From contig CALGEM010000018.1 in assembly GCA_937881505.1 (NCBI GenBank), positions 1-10,723 on the forward strand: DNA of 10,723 nt. Reading direction: 5' to 3'. The stretch is from an uncultured euryarchaeote. GTDB lineage: Archaea > Thermoplasmatota > Poseidoniia > Poseidoniales > Poseidoniaceae. The position numbers were made by a program, and so were the translations under genes. Every line of letters begins with the position of its first letter. Within the stretch, counting starts at the first letter, position 1. Below, one piece after another: positions 1-6,867 of this stretch. The notes under the pieces were generated by a model, which saw nothing but the letters and a program-made list of their open reading frames with translations, had not been told where the DNA came from and did no database searches.

Positions 1-1
1 C

Positions 2-544
2 GCCGGCTCATATGAGCGCTTGTGGTTGAAACACTTCGACCTCGACCACGACATGATGGACATGTTGCAAAATCAGATCCCCGGCTATTCCATGCGCATG
101 CAAGAGGTCACTGCGGCCATGCTGACGCCTCAAATCGCCAGATTGCCGGTCATCAAGGACATCCACGTCCGAAATTGGAATCTGCTTCATTCGCTCATCA
201 ACGACCACCCCAACATCGAGATTCCGATGCCGCTCCCTCAAGTGGACAGTTTCTGCGACACCATGCAGTTCCATCTTGTGGGTCTGTCCCGCGATGATGC
301 CGACCGTTTCATTGATGTCATGAAGCAGGAAGGGGTTCCAATGCAAATTTTTGGTGCCAAGCGCAACGCTCGCGACTTCCGCCAGTGGGAGTACATTGAA
401 GCCCACAAGGACGAACTCAAGGACACCATCGCCAACATCGAATTCGCTTGCGACCTCTCCCTTCAGCCTCACTTGACCGAGGAGAACATCCGCGTCATCG
501 CTCAGGTCATGCAGGACGTGTTGGCTTACATCAACGGCGATTGA
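2..544 (+). CDS. DegT/DnrJ/EryC1/StrS-family PLP-dependent sugar aminotransferase, C-terminal part (5' truncated)
   Basis: The reading frame is open to the left edge, beginning A-G-S-Y-E-R-L-W, so the gene starts outside the window. About 180 residues are visible. The segment GYSMRMQEVTAAMLTPQIAR corresponds to the family block usually seen as N-Y-R-M-(T/S)-x-(L/I)-Q-A-A, followed by a helix that contacts the partner subunit. The C-terminal stretch CDLSLQPHLTEENIRVIAQV matches the typical family ending (short hydrophobic strand, then L-T-x-E-x and a final helix). These enzymes transfer an amino group from glutamate or glutamine to a keto-sugar nucleotide in the cytoplasm, using PLP bound to a lysine that lies upstream of this window. 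The substrate cannot be read from this part. A flippase and a glycosyltransferase nearby support a role in surface glycan synthesis. The stop is TGA. Family call fairly sure; exact sugar unknown. Confidence 0.8.
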   Translation, partial: AGSYERLWLKHFDLDHDMMDMLQNQIPGYSMRMQEVTAAMLTPQIARLPVIKDIHVRNWNLLHSLINDHPNIEIPMPLPQVDSFCDTMQFHLVGLSRDDADRFIDVMKQEGVPMQIFGAKRNARDFRQWEYIEAHKDELKDTIANIEFACDLSLQPHLTEENIRVIAQVMQDVLAYINGD

Positions 545-626
545 ACGGCCCCAAATGAAACGGCTTGCAGAGGTGGCCGTAAGGGGTTGGCTTGTTAAGT
601 GAGCATTTTCTCGTGGTGGTGTTCGC

Positions 627-1223
627 ATGTCTGAATCAAACCCTCCCTCCGTGTTTCGCAAGTGGGCCATGCGTCAGTACTGGCGGATGCAGCAATCCCA
701 AGCGGTCGTTGGTCTCCTGTTGTGGGGCACGACCATCACGTTGCTCGTGTGGCCCTATGTACGATGGCGATTCGAAGCCTCGTGCAACGAGTCGCTTTGT
801 TTCAACGACTCCTTCGTTGGCATCCCTGCGACTTACTTCGGTCTGCTGGCCATCTTCCTGACGGTCATGTTCGGTGTCTTGACCATCGGCTATCTCTACG
901 ACCAGGTCTTCTCGTTGTGGACGGAATGGACGCAGGTGGCCGCTGAACGAAACCCCTACGTCACTTACGCCATGACACCAAACTGGATGCTCATTACCGC
1001 TCTCCAAGCTGAAATGCTTCGTCGCCAATCCGAAGGGGATGAGGACATGCAGGCACAAGCCGAATGGTTCCTCAAGTGGTGCAAAGAAAACGCTGAGGGC
1101 GAGATGTTTGCCCGCGCTGTCCAGCGATGGGACAAGGACCTCGGCCCAACGCCGACCTTTTGGTTCACCGATGACGATGCTATGCAGCGTGCACGGGACC
1201 TCAAATTCGACGATGAGGATTGA
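627..1223 (+). CDS. small two-helix membrane protein of unknown function
   Basis: 198 residues; I do not recognise a named family. Two hydrophobic helices are visible at about residues 25-44 and 66-91. They are separated by a short loop holding Cys53 and Cys58 (CNESLC) and two N-x-S sequons (N54, N60). The positive-inside rule favours the N-terminus (RKWAMRQYWR) and the long C-terminal region facing the cytoplasm, with the cysteine loop outside. After the second helix comes a conserved-looking block ERNPYVTYAMTPNW and an acidic helical tail ending LKFDDED. The ATG follows a GGTGGTG stretch that can serve as a ribosome binding site. The next gene begins 35 bases after the stop, so the two are probably cotranscribed. 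The coding call is supported by coherent membrane topology and codon choice (Arg CGN) like the neighbours; function is not inferable. Confidence 0.75.
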   Translation: MSESNPPSVFRKWAMRQYWRMQQSQAVVGLLLWGTTITLLVWPYVRWRFEASCNESLCFNDSFVGIPATYFGLLAIFLTVMFGVLTIGYLYDQVFSLWTEWTQVAAERNPYVTYAMTPNWMLITALQAEMLRRQSEGDEDMQAQAEWFLKWCKENAEGEMFARAVQRWDKDLGPTPTFWFTDDDAMQRARDLKFDDED

Positions 1224-1258
1224 CAAATCTTCATCATCCGTTGACTGGATTCTGCCAC

Positions 1259-1525
1259 ATGGCTCGACCGTCCCGTTGGAGTGATGAGCGGAAGGCCAAC
1301 CGCGAACAAGCGGAGTGGATTGTTGGTTGGCTGCGAACCAACGGTCCGGCCAGCACGCCCCAAATCATTGACGCATTGACCGCAGAAGGTCGCGATGTGC
1401 GCGCTCACATTCTGCAGCGGGCCCTTCGCAAGTCACCTTTCGTTCACCGCATTGGTTCCCAGCAGGGTCCAAAGGGGAAGGTCAGTCTTTGGGCGTGGGG
1501 CGTGGAAGAGGATGAGGTTGCCTAA
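1259..1525 (+). CDS. small winged-helix-like protein
   Basis: 88 residues from the ATG at 1259. A TTG at 1220 in the same frame would add 13 residues but overlaps the previous stop and adds nothing domain-like, so I prefer the ATG. A basic N-terminus (MARPSRWSDERKANR) leads into a helix at 13-27, then PASTPQIIDALTAEGRDV, which has a helix-turn-helix layout, a second helix (residues 46-58, AHILQRALRKS) and a beta-hairpin wing (FVHRIGSQQG... KVSLWAWG). This is the shape of a winged helix similar to those in archaeal transcription or RNA-binding factors. It may regulate the adjacent membrane protein and flippase genes, but nothing in the sequence proves DNA binding. Stop is TAA, 43 bases before the flippase start. 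Confidence 0.65.
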   Translation: MARPSRWSDERKANREQAEWIVGWLRTNGPASTPQIIDALTAEGRDVRAHILQRALRKSPFVHRIGSQQGPKGKVSLWAWGVEEDEVA

Positions 1526-1568
1526 GATGGGCGGAAGTGCTTGAAAGTCCGGACAACTCCCCCGTCTC

Positions 1569-3023
1569 ATGAGCGAGGGCGTCCACCGCACCCCATCCAG
1601 TGGGCGGGACGCTTCGTGGTTGGTCAGCGCCGACCTGTTGGCGGTCGCTTTGGCCTTCATCGGCCAAATTTTCCTGACCCACGCCCTTCTGGAAGAGCAA
1701 TACGGTTGGATGGTGCTCGCCATCGACCTTTACGCCTCGTTGTTCTTGATTGTCGACCTGGGTTTGCCGACGCTCATCGCTCGGGACGGCACGAAAGCCC
1801 CCGGCATGGTCAGCCCGGCCGTTTGGCGCACCTATCGGTGGCAAGCGCTCGCGGCCATCCCTTTCGTTTTGCTTGCCGTCCTCGCCCGCCCGGAAGACTG
1901 GCTCAACATCGGTGCGCCAACCACGCTGCTGGTTTTGGCCGGGTTGGTAGCGCTGGTTCATGTCGCATCCTATGCCCCTCGTTCGGGGCTTCGGGTGTTG
2001 GGTGAGGCCCGCCTTGAAGCGATGACGAAGGTGGTTGAGCGCGGCTTGACGGTGGCCGCCTATGCTGTCTTGGCCTCGCAAGGCTCCACCTCCCCAACGG
2101 CCTACACGGCGGCTTTTCTGCTCGGAGCGACCGCCGGATGGCTCCTGGCGCTTTTCTGGTTGATGCGCACCGCACCCAAGGCTCAAACCTCGGCATCTTG
2201 GAGCGACCTTGGGGCGAGCTGGTCGTCATCGAAGGCGCTCTTGCTCTCGGCGTTGCCTTTCGCCATCACCCTGGGGATTCTTCCCTACGTGGTGCGTATT
2301 GAGAAATTCATGGTCGCCGCATCGGGGGGAGCGACGCTTGGAGCCGTGTTCCACGTGGCACAACTCGTTTGGTTGGCGGGGCTCGTGGTACCGGCCGCCA
2401 TTCGCTCTGCCCTTCTACCGGTGTTCGGTCGGGCGCGCGACAACCCCACCGAGTATCGCAGAGAGTTTCACCACGCCACAGACATGTGCTTTGGATTGCT
2501 GCCTTACGGCTTGTTTGGTGGCTATCTCGTCGTGCATGTTCTTGCGCCAATCGCCTTCCCTGCCGCTTACCTCGATGGTACCCACGGGGCTTCCGCTGTC
2601 GACCTCTTCACCGTCCTACTGGCAGGATGGGGCTTCACGTTGTTGGCCACGCCGACCTATGCCAGTTTGATGGCCGGCCACCGGCCTTGGCGCTTCACGC
2701 TCTTCATCCTCCTGGTTTTGCTCGCCGCTGTGGTTTTGGGTGCAGGGCTGGTGCTGAATGGACCAGAGGAGAACGGCGCGAAATTGTACGCAGCAGCCGT
2801 CGCAAGCAGCCTTTCGGCGGGGGTGCTTTTGGTGCTCTCGTGGTGGATGAGCGGCGAGATGCCAACGGTTCGCGCGCGCCAAGATGAATGGGCATTGGTT
2901 CTGCTTTGCACGGGATTTATCGTTGCCGGCCTGGCCATGCAGTCCTTTTGGTGGTTGCTGGGCTTGCCCCTGTTTTTGTTCACGAAACAAGGCTGGCGAG
3001 CAGTTCGCTCCACGCTTGAGTGA
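1569..3023 (+). CDS. polysaccharide/oligosaccharide flippase (Wzx-like, MOP superfamily)
   Basis: 484 residues, strongly hydrophobic, with roughly 12 or more membrane helices spread over the whole length and short basic loops. This is the usual size and layout of Wzx/MATE-type lipid-linked sugar flippases. The N-terminal helix pair includes VSADLLAVALAFIGQIFLTH and a second segment LYASLFLIVDLGLPTLIARD, the paired-helix start with a D-x-G-L element typical of the family. The mid-protein block LPFAITLGILPYVVRIEKFM, with Arg and Lys at a membrane boundary, also fits. Such proteins move undecaprenyl- or dolichol-linked glycans across the cytoplasmic membrane. The substrate is not readable. The ATG at 1569 follows the winged-helix gene by 43 bases without a clear ribosome binding site. 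The 3' end overlaps the convergent glycosyltransferase gene by 44 bases. Family assignment is based on topology and length more than on invariant motifs. Confidence 0.8.
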   Translation: MSEGVHRTPSSGRDASWLVSADLLAVALAFIGQIFLTHALLEEQYGWMVLAIDLYASLFLIVDLGLPTLIARDGTKAPGMVSPAVWRTYRWQALAAIPFVLLAVLARPEDWLNIGAPTTLLVLAGLVALVHVASYAPRSGLRVLGEARLEAMTKVVERGLTVAAYAVLASQGSTSPTAYTAAFLLGATAGWLLALFWLMRTAPKAQTSASWSDLGASWSSSKALLLSALPFAITLGILPYVVRIEKFMVAASGGATLGAVFHVAQLVWLAGLVVPAAIRSALLPVFGRARDNPTEYRREFHHATDMCFGLLPYGLFGGYLVVHVLAPIAFPAAYLDGTHGASAVDLFTVLLAGWGFTLLATPTYASLMAGHRPWRFTLFILLVLLAAVVLGAGLVLNGPEENGAKLYAAAVASSLSAGVLLVLSWWMSGEMPTVRARQDEWALVLLCTGFIVAGLAMQSFWWLLGLPLFLFTKQGWRAVRSTLE

Positions 3024-4062
3024 CCGTTTCGGCCGACGCGAAGCGCAGGCGTTCTTCCACCGATTCTTCTTCCCTCCAACCCGTTCGTAGGGCCGCTTCA
3101 ATGCCGTCGGCCAGTTCCTCGGGGTCTTCTGCTCGCACCCACGAGGAGGGCAGGTAGCGAGCGACTTCGCCCACATCAACGCTGACCACGGGCGTGCCGC
3201 AGAGAAGTGATTCTCTCGCCACCAGAGGCCCAGCTTCACGCTTGGAGGTGATGAGGGTCACGTCTGCGGTCAACATTCGGTCATACACGATGTTTCTGGG
3301 TTGGTGGCGCAGCGATGTGATGCCCACCATCCAGCCGCGTGCCTCCAACACCTCTCCAGTTTGGAGTGCCAAGAGGTGCCGCTTTTCCGGACGACGCGGG
3401 TCAGCTGGAAACAGGATATCGATGGGCTCTTTTTGCCATGCTTTCTTCATCGGGGCGACCGGTCGCCTCCATTCCTTGTCGATGGCCGTCACGCACGGGA
3501 TGGTTTCCACGCACTGAGGCGGGTTGGCGAGGTTGTTGGCCATCTCTGCCAATCGTTGAGACGCACAGACCAAAGCAGCGCATGCTGATGCGGAATCTTC
3601 AATGCGGCCGCCCACGCCTTTGAGGGCCAAACCGACATCGAAATCGTGGCCGTGAACGACCCCCACCCACGGGCAACTCCACCGCCGGGCGAGGCGCTCG
3701 GCCAGACCAGCCACCGGCCACAAGGTGTGGCAGATGATGATGTCAGGGCGCCAGGAGCCGAGGTTCTTCTCCACCCATCCTGCTCGACGGGCGATGCTGC
3801 TGGCGGTCAATCTCGGGTAGGGGTGGTCGGGCAGGGCGAAGAAACGAGGCACCAGGATGTCTACTTCTTGGTGTTTCCAAGCGCGCGGGGCTTTGGAGAC
3901 ACCCATCATGGTCGACCGCCGTGCCTCAGCGTATTTTGGCATCCGAGGAAGCGGGTTGACCACTTTCACATCATGCCCCATTTCCTTAAGCAGCAGAACA
4001 TGGTCTTCAACGAAGACGCCCCGTGTGGGATTGAGCGGCACCGGGTAGAGTAAACTCACCAC
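2980..4062 (-). CDS. glycosyltransferase family 4 (TuaC-like, GT-B fold)
   Basis: 360 residues from GTG 4062. The N-terminal Rossmann half has the acceptor-side motif NPTRGVFVEDHVLLLKEMGH (11-30) and HGHDFDVG (137-144). The C-terminal half has LFPADPRRPEKRHL (217-230), typical of the TuaC-like subgroup, and the E-x7-E nucleotide-sugar motif (E276 to E284, EAGPLVARESLLCGTPVVS). The enzyme should transfer a sugar from a nucleotide donor to a lipid-linked or glycan acceptor at the inner membrane face. It lies directly downstream of the epimerase gene in the same orientation. The start is uncertain: the AGGAGG at 4087-4082 is 19 bases from this GTG but only 7 from an in-frame ATC at 4074-4072, which would give a natural beta-strand start (M-Q-I-L-V-V-S-L-L-Y-P). 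The 3' end overlaps the flippase gene. Family sure; substrate unknown. Confidence 0.88.
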   Translation of the reverse strand: MVSLLYPVPLNPTRGVFVEDHVLLLKEMGHDVKVVNPLPRMPKYAEARRSTMMGVSKAPRAWKHQEVDILVPRFFALPDHPYPRLTASSIARRAGWVEKNLGSWRPDIIICHTLWPVAGLAERLARRWSCPWVGVVHGHDFDVGLALKGVGGRIEDSASACAALVCASQRLAEMANNLANPPQCVETIPCVTAIDKEWRRPVAPMKKAWQKEPIDILFPADPRRPEKRHLLALQTGEVLEARGWMVGITSLRHQPRNIVYDRMLTADVTLITSKREAGPLVARESLLCGTPVVSVDVGEVARYLPSSWVRAEDPEELADGIEAALRTGWREEESVEERLRFASAETVTQAWSELLASLVS

Positions 4063-4081
4063 GAGGATTTGGATGGAAACC

Positions 4082-4087
4082 CCTCCT
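4082..4087 (-). promoter_or_regulatory. strong ribosome binding site AGGAGG for the glycosyltransferase
   Basis: Read on the minus strand, AGGAGG begins on the last base of the epimerase stop codon (TGA at 4089-4087). The complete match and the position on the stop suggest translational coupling of the two genes. Spacing is 7 bases to ATC 4074 and 19 bases to GTG 4062, so it decides against the GTG as the sole start. Confidence 0.65.
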
Positions 4088-4758
4088 CAACTGAGCGCTT
4101 GATGAATTTCTGCGAGATTGTCAGCGACGTTGGCGCGGTCGTTGAACAGGCCGGAGCCAACCACGCAATTGGTGACGCCCCAGTCTCGCAGCATGGCGAT
4201 GTTGTGGGCTTTCACGCCACCGTCGACTTGGATTTGCACGGGGCGGCCGCCGGCCGCAACTTGTGCTTCGATGGCCTCGGCGAGTCGTCGAATTTTGCTC
4301 TCAACGTTTGGAATGAAGGATTGTCCGCCGAAGCCGGGATTGACGCTCATGATGAGCACCAAATCCACTTCGCTCAACACCTCAAGCGCTGCTTCAACGG
4401 GCGTGGCGGGGTTGAGCACGATGCCCGCTGTAGCGCCGCCCTCACGGATTGCACCGAGCAAGCGGTGAAGATGCTTCACAGCCTCGACATGAACGGAGAG
4501 GTGATTGCACCCCGCATCGATGTAGTCCTGAAAACAGGCTTCAGCGTTTTCGATCATGAGGTGAGCGTCGAACACAGCATCGGGCCCGAGGGCTTTGCGG
4601 AGGCTTCGGATGACCGGGGGGCCAAAGGTCAGGTTGGGCACGAAGTTGCCGTCCATCACGTCGAGGTGAAGCCAATCAAGACCTGCTTCCAACGCTTCTT
4701 TGCAGTCGGTCGACAGGTCGGCGAGGTTGGCCGTCAGGACGCTGGGTGCAATGATCAT
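4087..4758 (-). CDS. rpe: ribulose-phosphate 3-epimerase
   Basis: 223 residues, the normal length for Rpe, a cytoplasmic TIM-barrel metalloenzyme interconverting ribulose 5-phosphate and xylulose 5-phosphate. The signature blocks are all present: IAPSVL (3-8), HLDVMDGNFVPNLTFGP (31-47), DAHLM (64-68), NPATP (116-120), IMSVNPGFGGQSF (136-148), QVDGGV (177-182) and GSGLF (201-205). The metal ligands and catalytic residues H31, D33, H66 and D179 can be read. I chose the ATG at 4758 because GAGG stands 6 bases before it on the minus strand and the protein then starts MIIAPS like most relatives. The ATG at 4770 adds only MRDD, uses a locally rare AGG codon and has a weaker binding site. It heads a probable two-gene unit with the glycosyltransferase and is divergent from thioredoxin. 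Confidence 0.95.
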   Translation of the reverse strand: MIIAPSVLTANLADLSTDCKEALEAGLDWLHLDVMDGNFVPNLTFGPPVIRSLRKALGPDAVFDAHLMIENAEACFQDYIDAGCNHLSVHVEAVKHLHRLLGAIREGGATAGIVLNPATPVEAALEVLSEVDLVLIMSVNPGFGGQSFIPNVESKIRRLAEAIEAQVAAGGRPVQIQVDGGVKAHNIAMLRDWGVTNCVVGSGLFNDRANVADNLAEIHQALS

Positions 4759-4839
4759 GTCATCCCTCATGCCGTTCCAGCGGTCGCCATTTGAAGAGAC
4801 TTGCCATGTTACCTGACCAAAAAAACGGGCGCAAACGCC

Positions 4840-4845
4840 TATAAT
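4840..4845 (+). promoter_or_regulatory. TATA-like element upstream of thioredoxin
   Basis: TATAAT lies 33 bases before the thioredoxin ATG, in the divergent gap between the epimerase and thioredoxin genes. With the usual archaeal spacing of about 25 bases the transcript would begin near 4868, giving a very short leader that includes the ribosome binding site. Just upstream, at 4827-4838, is a GGCG-CAAA-CGCC inverted repeat. There is no bacterial -35 box at proper distance. On the other strand it reads ATTATA and could serve the epimerase with a leader of about 60 bases. Confidence 0.4.
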
Positions 4846-4866
4846 GCCCCTTCCCGACCGTGAGTT

Positions 4867-4872
4867 AGGTGA
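4867..4872 (+). promoter_or_regulatory. ribosome binding site AGGTGA for thioredoxin
   Basis: AGGTGA is five bases before ATG 4878. It overlaps an in-frame GTG at 4869 that would otherwise be the longest start, so it fixes the start at 4878. Confidence 0.65.
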
Positions 4873-4877
4873 ACCCC

Positions 4878-5207
4878 ATGGGTGAAGTAAGGAACATCAG
4901 CGACAGCGAATTCAATGACACCGTCAACGAAACCGAGTGGGTCATCGTTGACTTTTGGGCGCCCTGGTGCGCCCCCTGCAAGGCCATTGCTCCCGTTCTG
5001 GCCGCAGTGGCTGAGGAGCGAGAGATTCTCGTCGCCAAGGTCGACACCGAACAAAACACCGCTACCGCCGCTCAGCTCGGTGTGCGAAGCATCCCTGCGC
5101 TCTTCATGTACCGAAACGGCAACGTTGTTTCCCAAAAGACGGGCAGCATGCCCAAGGCCAAGTTGCTCGCATGGATTGACGAAGTCATGACGGCTGACGA
5201 TTTCTGA
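4878..5207 (+). CDS. trxA: thioredoxin
   Basis: 109 residues, full thioredoxin length and fold. The active site is W30-C31-A-P-C34 within VDFWAPWCAPCKAIAP; Ala instead of the common Gly after the first cysteine is a known variant of thioredoxin-like proteins. Asp25, the buried proton shuttle, and the cis-proline (SIPAL, P73) are present, as is the late Gly in KTGSMPK. It is a cytoplasmic disulfide reductant working with a thioredoxin reductase that is not in this window. The start at ATG 4878 is set by AGGTGA; the GTG at 4869 lies in that site. The stop is one base away from the stop of the convergent STAND ATPase, so the two messages must overlap unless they end exactly at their stops. Confidence 0.93.
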   Translation: MGEVRNISDSEFNDTVNETEWVIVDFWAPWCAPCKAIAPVLAAVAEEREILVAKVDTEQNTATAAQLGVRSIPALFMYRNGNVVSQKTGSMPKAKLLAWIDEVMTADDF

Positions 5208-5208
5208 A

Positions 5209-6783
5209 TCAGGCGAGACGATTCTTTCGTACTTCGCTGGCTTCACCAACATCTCTACGCAAGCGTTCGCGTAACGCCTCGTGAAGCCACATCCCCTCTT
5301 CGAGTTCAAGCAACAGCCCGTGCTTGAGCAAGTTTTCAGGTGGTGTCCCGTTCCACCCCACGCCTGCAGCCAGCGTTTCCCACGGTACCGGTGCATCGGC
5401 GACGGCCAAGGTGGCCAGCAACTCCTTTTCTTGGTCCGGAAGACGAAGGAGGATTTCCTCGTCGAGGAAGCGGAGCCAATCCTTGTGCGTTGGTTGGCCG
5501 TACAATTCGAGTAACTCCATTGCCAGCGGGTGGCCGCCGGTCGCTGCGTGGACGTCTTTTGCAGGAGGCGAATCCTCGCTCTCCAATGACGAGAGCCACG
5601 CTTCGGTGGCTTCGAGACTCAACCCTTTGAGAGCCAACTCACGAACATTGTCTCGGATGTGAACATCTCTTCGGTCGTAAACGCTGAGTTCAGTTCTGGA
5701 GACAAGCAGGACGCGCAGCGGTCCTTTTTGAGCCAGTTGGAGCAAGGAGCCCAGCAAGTGGCTGGCCTTCTCGCTGATGTAGTGCACGTCGTCGAGCACG
5801 ATGAGCCAGTAGGGCGGCGGACCGCCAACGCTGTCTTTGAAACGCTCTCGAATGGTGTTGGCGTCCGTCATGTAGGCCATCAGCCTGCGGCGCCATGCAT
5901 CCACGTCCATATCAGCGCCGGGCGTCAACGGTAAAGTTTCGATGATTCGGTAGGGGTCGTGGGATTCGTCAATGCCAAAGCGGTGGAGCAAACTCGTGGC
6001 AAGGCCAAGCGCGCGATCCCACGGTTGGCAGGTGTACCAGCAAACGGAGAGGTGCGGGTCGTTTTCCATATGCTTCTGCAGCCAGTGGGCGATGAGGGTT
6101 GATTTTCCGATGCCCGCAATGCCGTGCACCACCATGCAGGGGTGGCGGTCGGCGAACCAATCGTTCAGGGTTTTCAGTTCACCGTCTCGCCCGTAAACGG
6201 GGCGCGTCGTTGGTGGTTGGTTGGCATACGTGGCGTGAACACCGACCAGTGGCGTCAAGCGACCGGGTTTTGGCAAGCCGTCAGGCTCCGATGTCTTCCG
6301 GATGCTGCCAAAGCGAATATCGCCGTAGGTCAGCACGCCCTCGTGCTGTGCGTGAAGCAGAATTTGAAGCAGGCTCAGTTCCGTCTCAAGCAGCGATGGA
6401 GCCTCGGCGGCTTTGACCTCAAGGAGTTCGCCCTCCATGTTGCGAAGCAGGACCTTTGTCTCCTCGAGCGTCGCTTGACGCTGCGTGGCTTGCAAGCGGC
6501 CTTCTTCGGTCAACTGCCATGTTTTTTGGCGGCGTTCATCGCCCTGAACGGCGCGGGTGTGTTCCTCCACCAGCATGGCCTTCAGCAAATCGCGCATCGT
6601 ACGACTCACATTGGGTGGGTGTTGAGCGCAGGCTTCGGCGATACCGGGCCGTGTCATGGAGGCTGGAACCATGTAGCGGTCGGCCCATTCGTCGTTGGCG
6701 AGCAAATGAAGGAGGATGCGGTCTTTGGCGGCGACATTCACCTTTGGAATGTCCCCCGCCATGGCTTTGGCTAAACTCTCCAT
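5209..6783 (-). CDS. STAND-type P-loop ATPase with N-terminal winged helix (candidate regulator)
   Basis: 524 residues from ATG 6783; an upstream TTG at 6834 adds 17 unlikely residues. Domains in order: a MarR-like winged helix at about 15-105 (helix KDRILLHLLAN, recognition region HPPNVSRTMRDLLKAMLVEE, wing ending KTWQLTEEGR); a helical linker; an entry motif RPVYGRDGEL (194-203) as in other STAND ATPases; Walker A GIAGIGKST (221-229); Walker B WLIVLDD (326-332); sensor-like VSRTE (361-365); GGHPLAMELL (416-425), the STAND G-x-P element; and a second helical or winged domain at 435-515. STAND proteins are ATP-driven signalling switches that usually carry C-terminal TPR, WD40 or LRR sensors. 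None is present here, as the protein ends right after the NTPase module. The gene is divergent from the giant surface-protein gene, suggesting (inference only) that it controls that gene. Substrate or ligand unknown. Confidence 0.85.
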   Translation of the reverse strand: MESLAKAMAGDIPKVNVAAKDRILLHLLANDEWADRYMVPASMTRPGIAEACAQHPPNVSRTMRDLLKAMLVEEHTRAVQGDERRQKTWQLTEEGRLQATQRQATLEETKVLLRNMEGELLEVKAAEAPSLLETELSLLQILLHAQHEGVLTYGDIRFGSIRKTSEPDGLPKPGRLTPLVGVHATYANQPPTTRPVYGRDGELKTLNDWFADRHPCMVVHGIAGIGKSTLIAHWLQKHMENDPHLSVCWYTCQPWDRALGLATSLLHRFGIDESHDPYRIIETLPLTPGADMDVDAWRRRLMAYMTDANTIRERFKDSVGGPPPYWLIVLDDVHYISEKASHLLGSLLQLAQKGPLRVLLVSRTELSVYDRRDVHIRDNVRELALKGLSLEATEAWLSSLESEDSPPAKDVHAATGGHPLAMELLELYGQPTHKDWLRFLDEEILLRLPDQEKELLATLAVADAPVPWETLAAGVGWNGTPPENLLKHGLLLELEEGMWLHEALRERLRRDVGEASEVRKNRLA

Positions 6784-6841
6784 CTGTTCAAAACTTCGTG
6801 TTCGATGGTCGTTGTTGTTTGAGCATTCTAGCAAAAACCCC

Positions 6842-6849
6842 TTTATATT
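6842..6849 (+). promoter_or_regulatory. TATA box for the giant gene, probably giving a leaderless transcript
   Basis: TTTATATT is centred about 22 bases before ATG 6868, so the expected archaeal start of transcription falls on or next to the start codon. No purine-rich ribosome binding site precedes the ATG (only GCGAG), which agrees with a leaderless message. The element is nearly palindromic (AATATAAA on the minus strand) and is the only clear TATA in the 84-base gap shared with the STAND ATPase gene. Confidence 0.55.
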
Positions 6850-6867
6850 GACAAGTCTGCGAGTTTC

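Noticed and set aside
545..626. Promoter or small RNA in the gap after the aminotransferase
   Set aside because: Only a weak A/T patch and no convincing TATA, hairpin or open frame; nothing else supportable.
8..670. Minus-strand open frame opposite the aminotransferase
   Set aside because: The plus strand carries recognisable DegT-family motifs; the minus product has none and spans the intergenic gap.
1482..2186. Minus-strand frame opposite the flippase
   Set aside because: The product is polar low-complexity Gln/Arg/Gly sequence, while the plus strand encodes well-formed membrane helices.
4069..4794. Plus-strand 241-residue open frame opposite the epimerase
   Set aside because: It lies fully antisense to a protein with all epimerase motifs and shows no domain of its own.
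4840..4845. Bacterial -10 box (TATAAT)
   Set aside because: No -35 element at 16-18 bases, and the rest of the window looks archaeal; treated as a TATA-like element instead.
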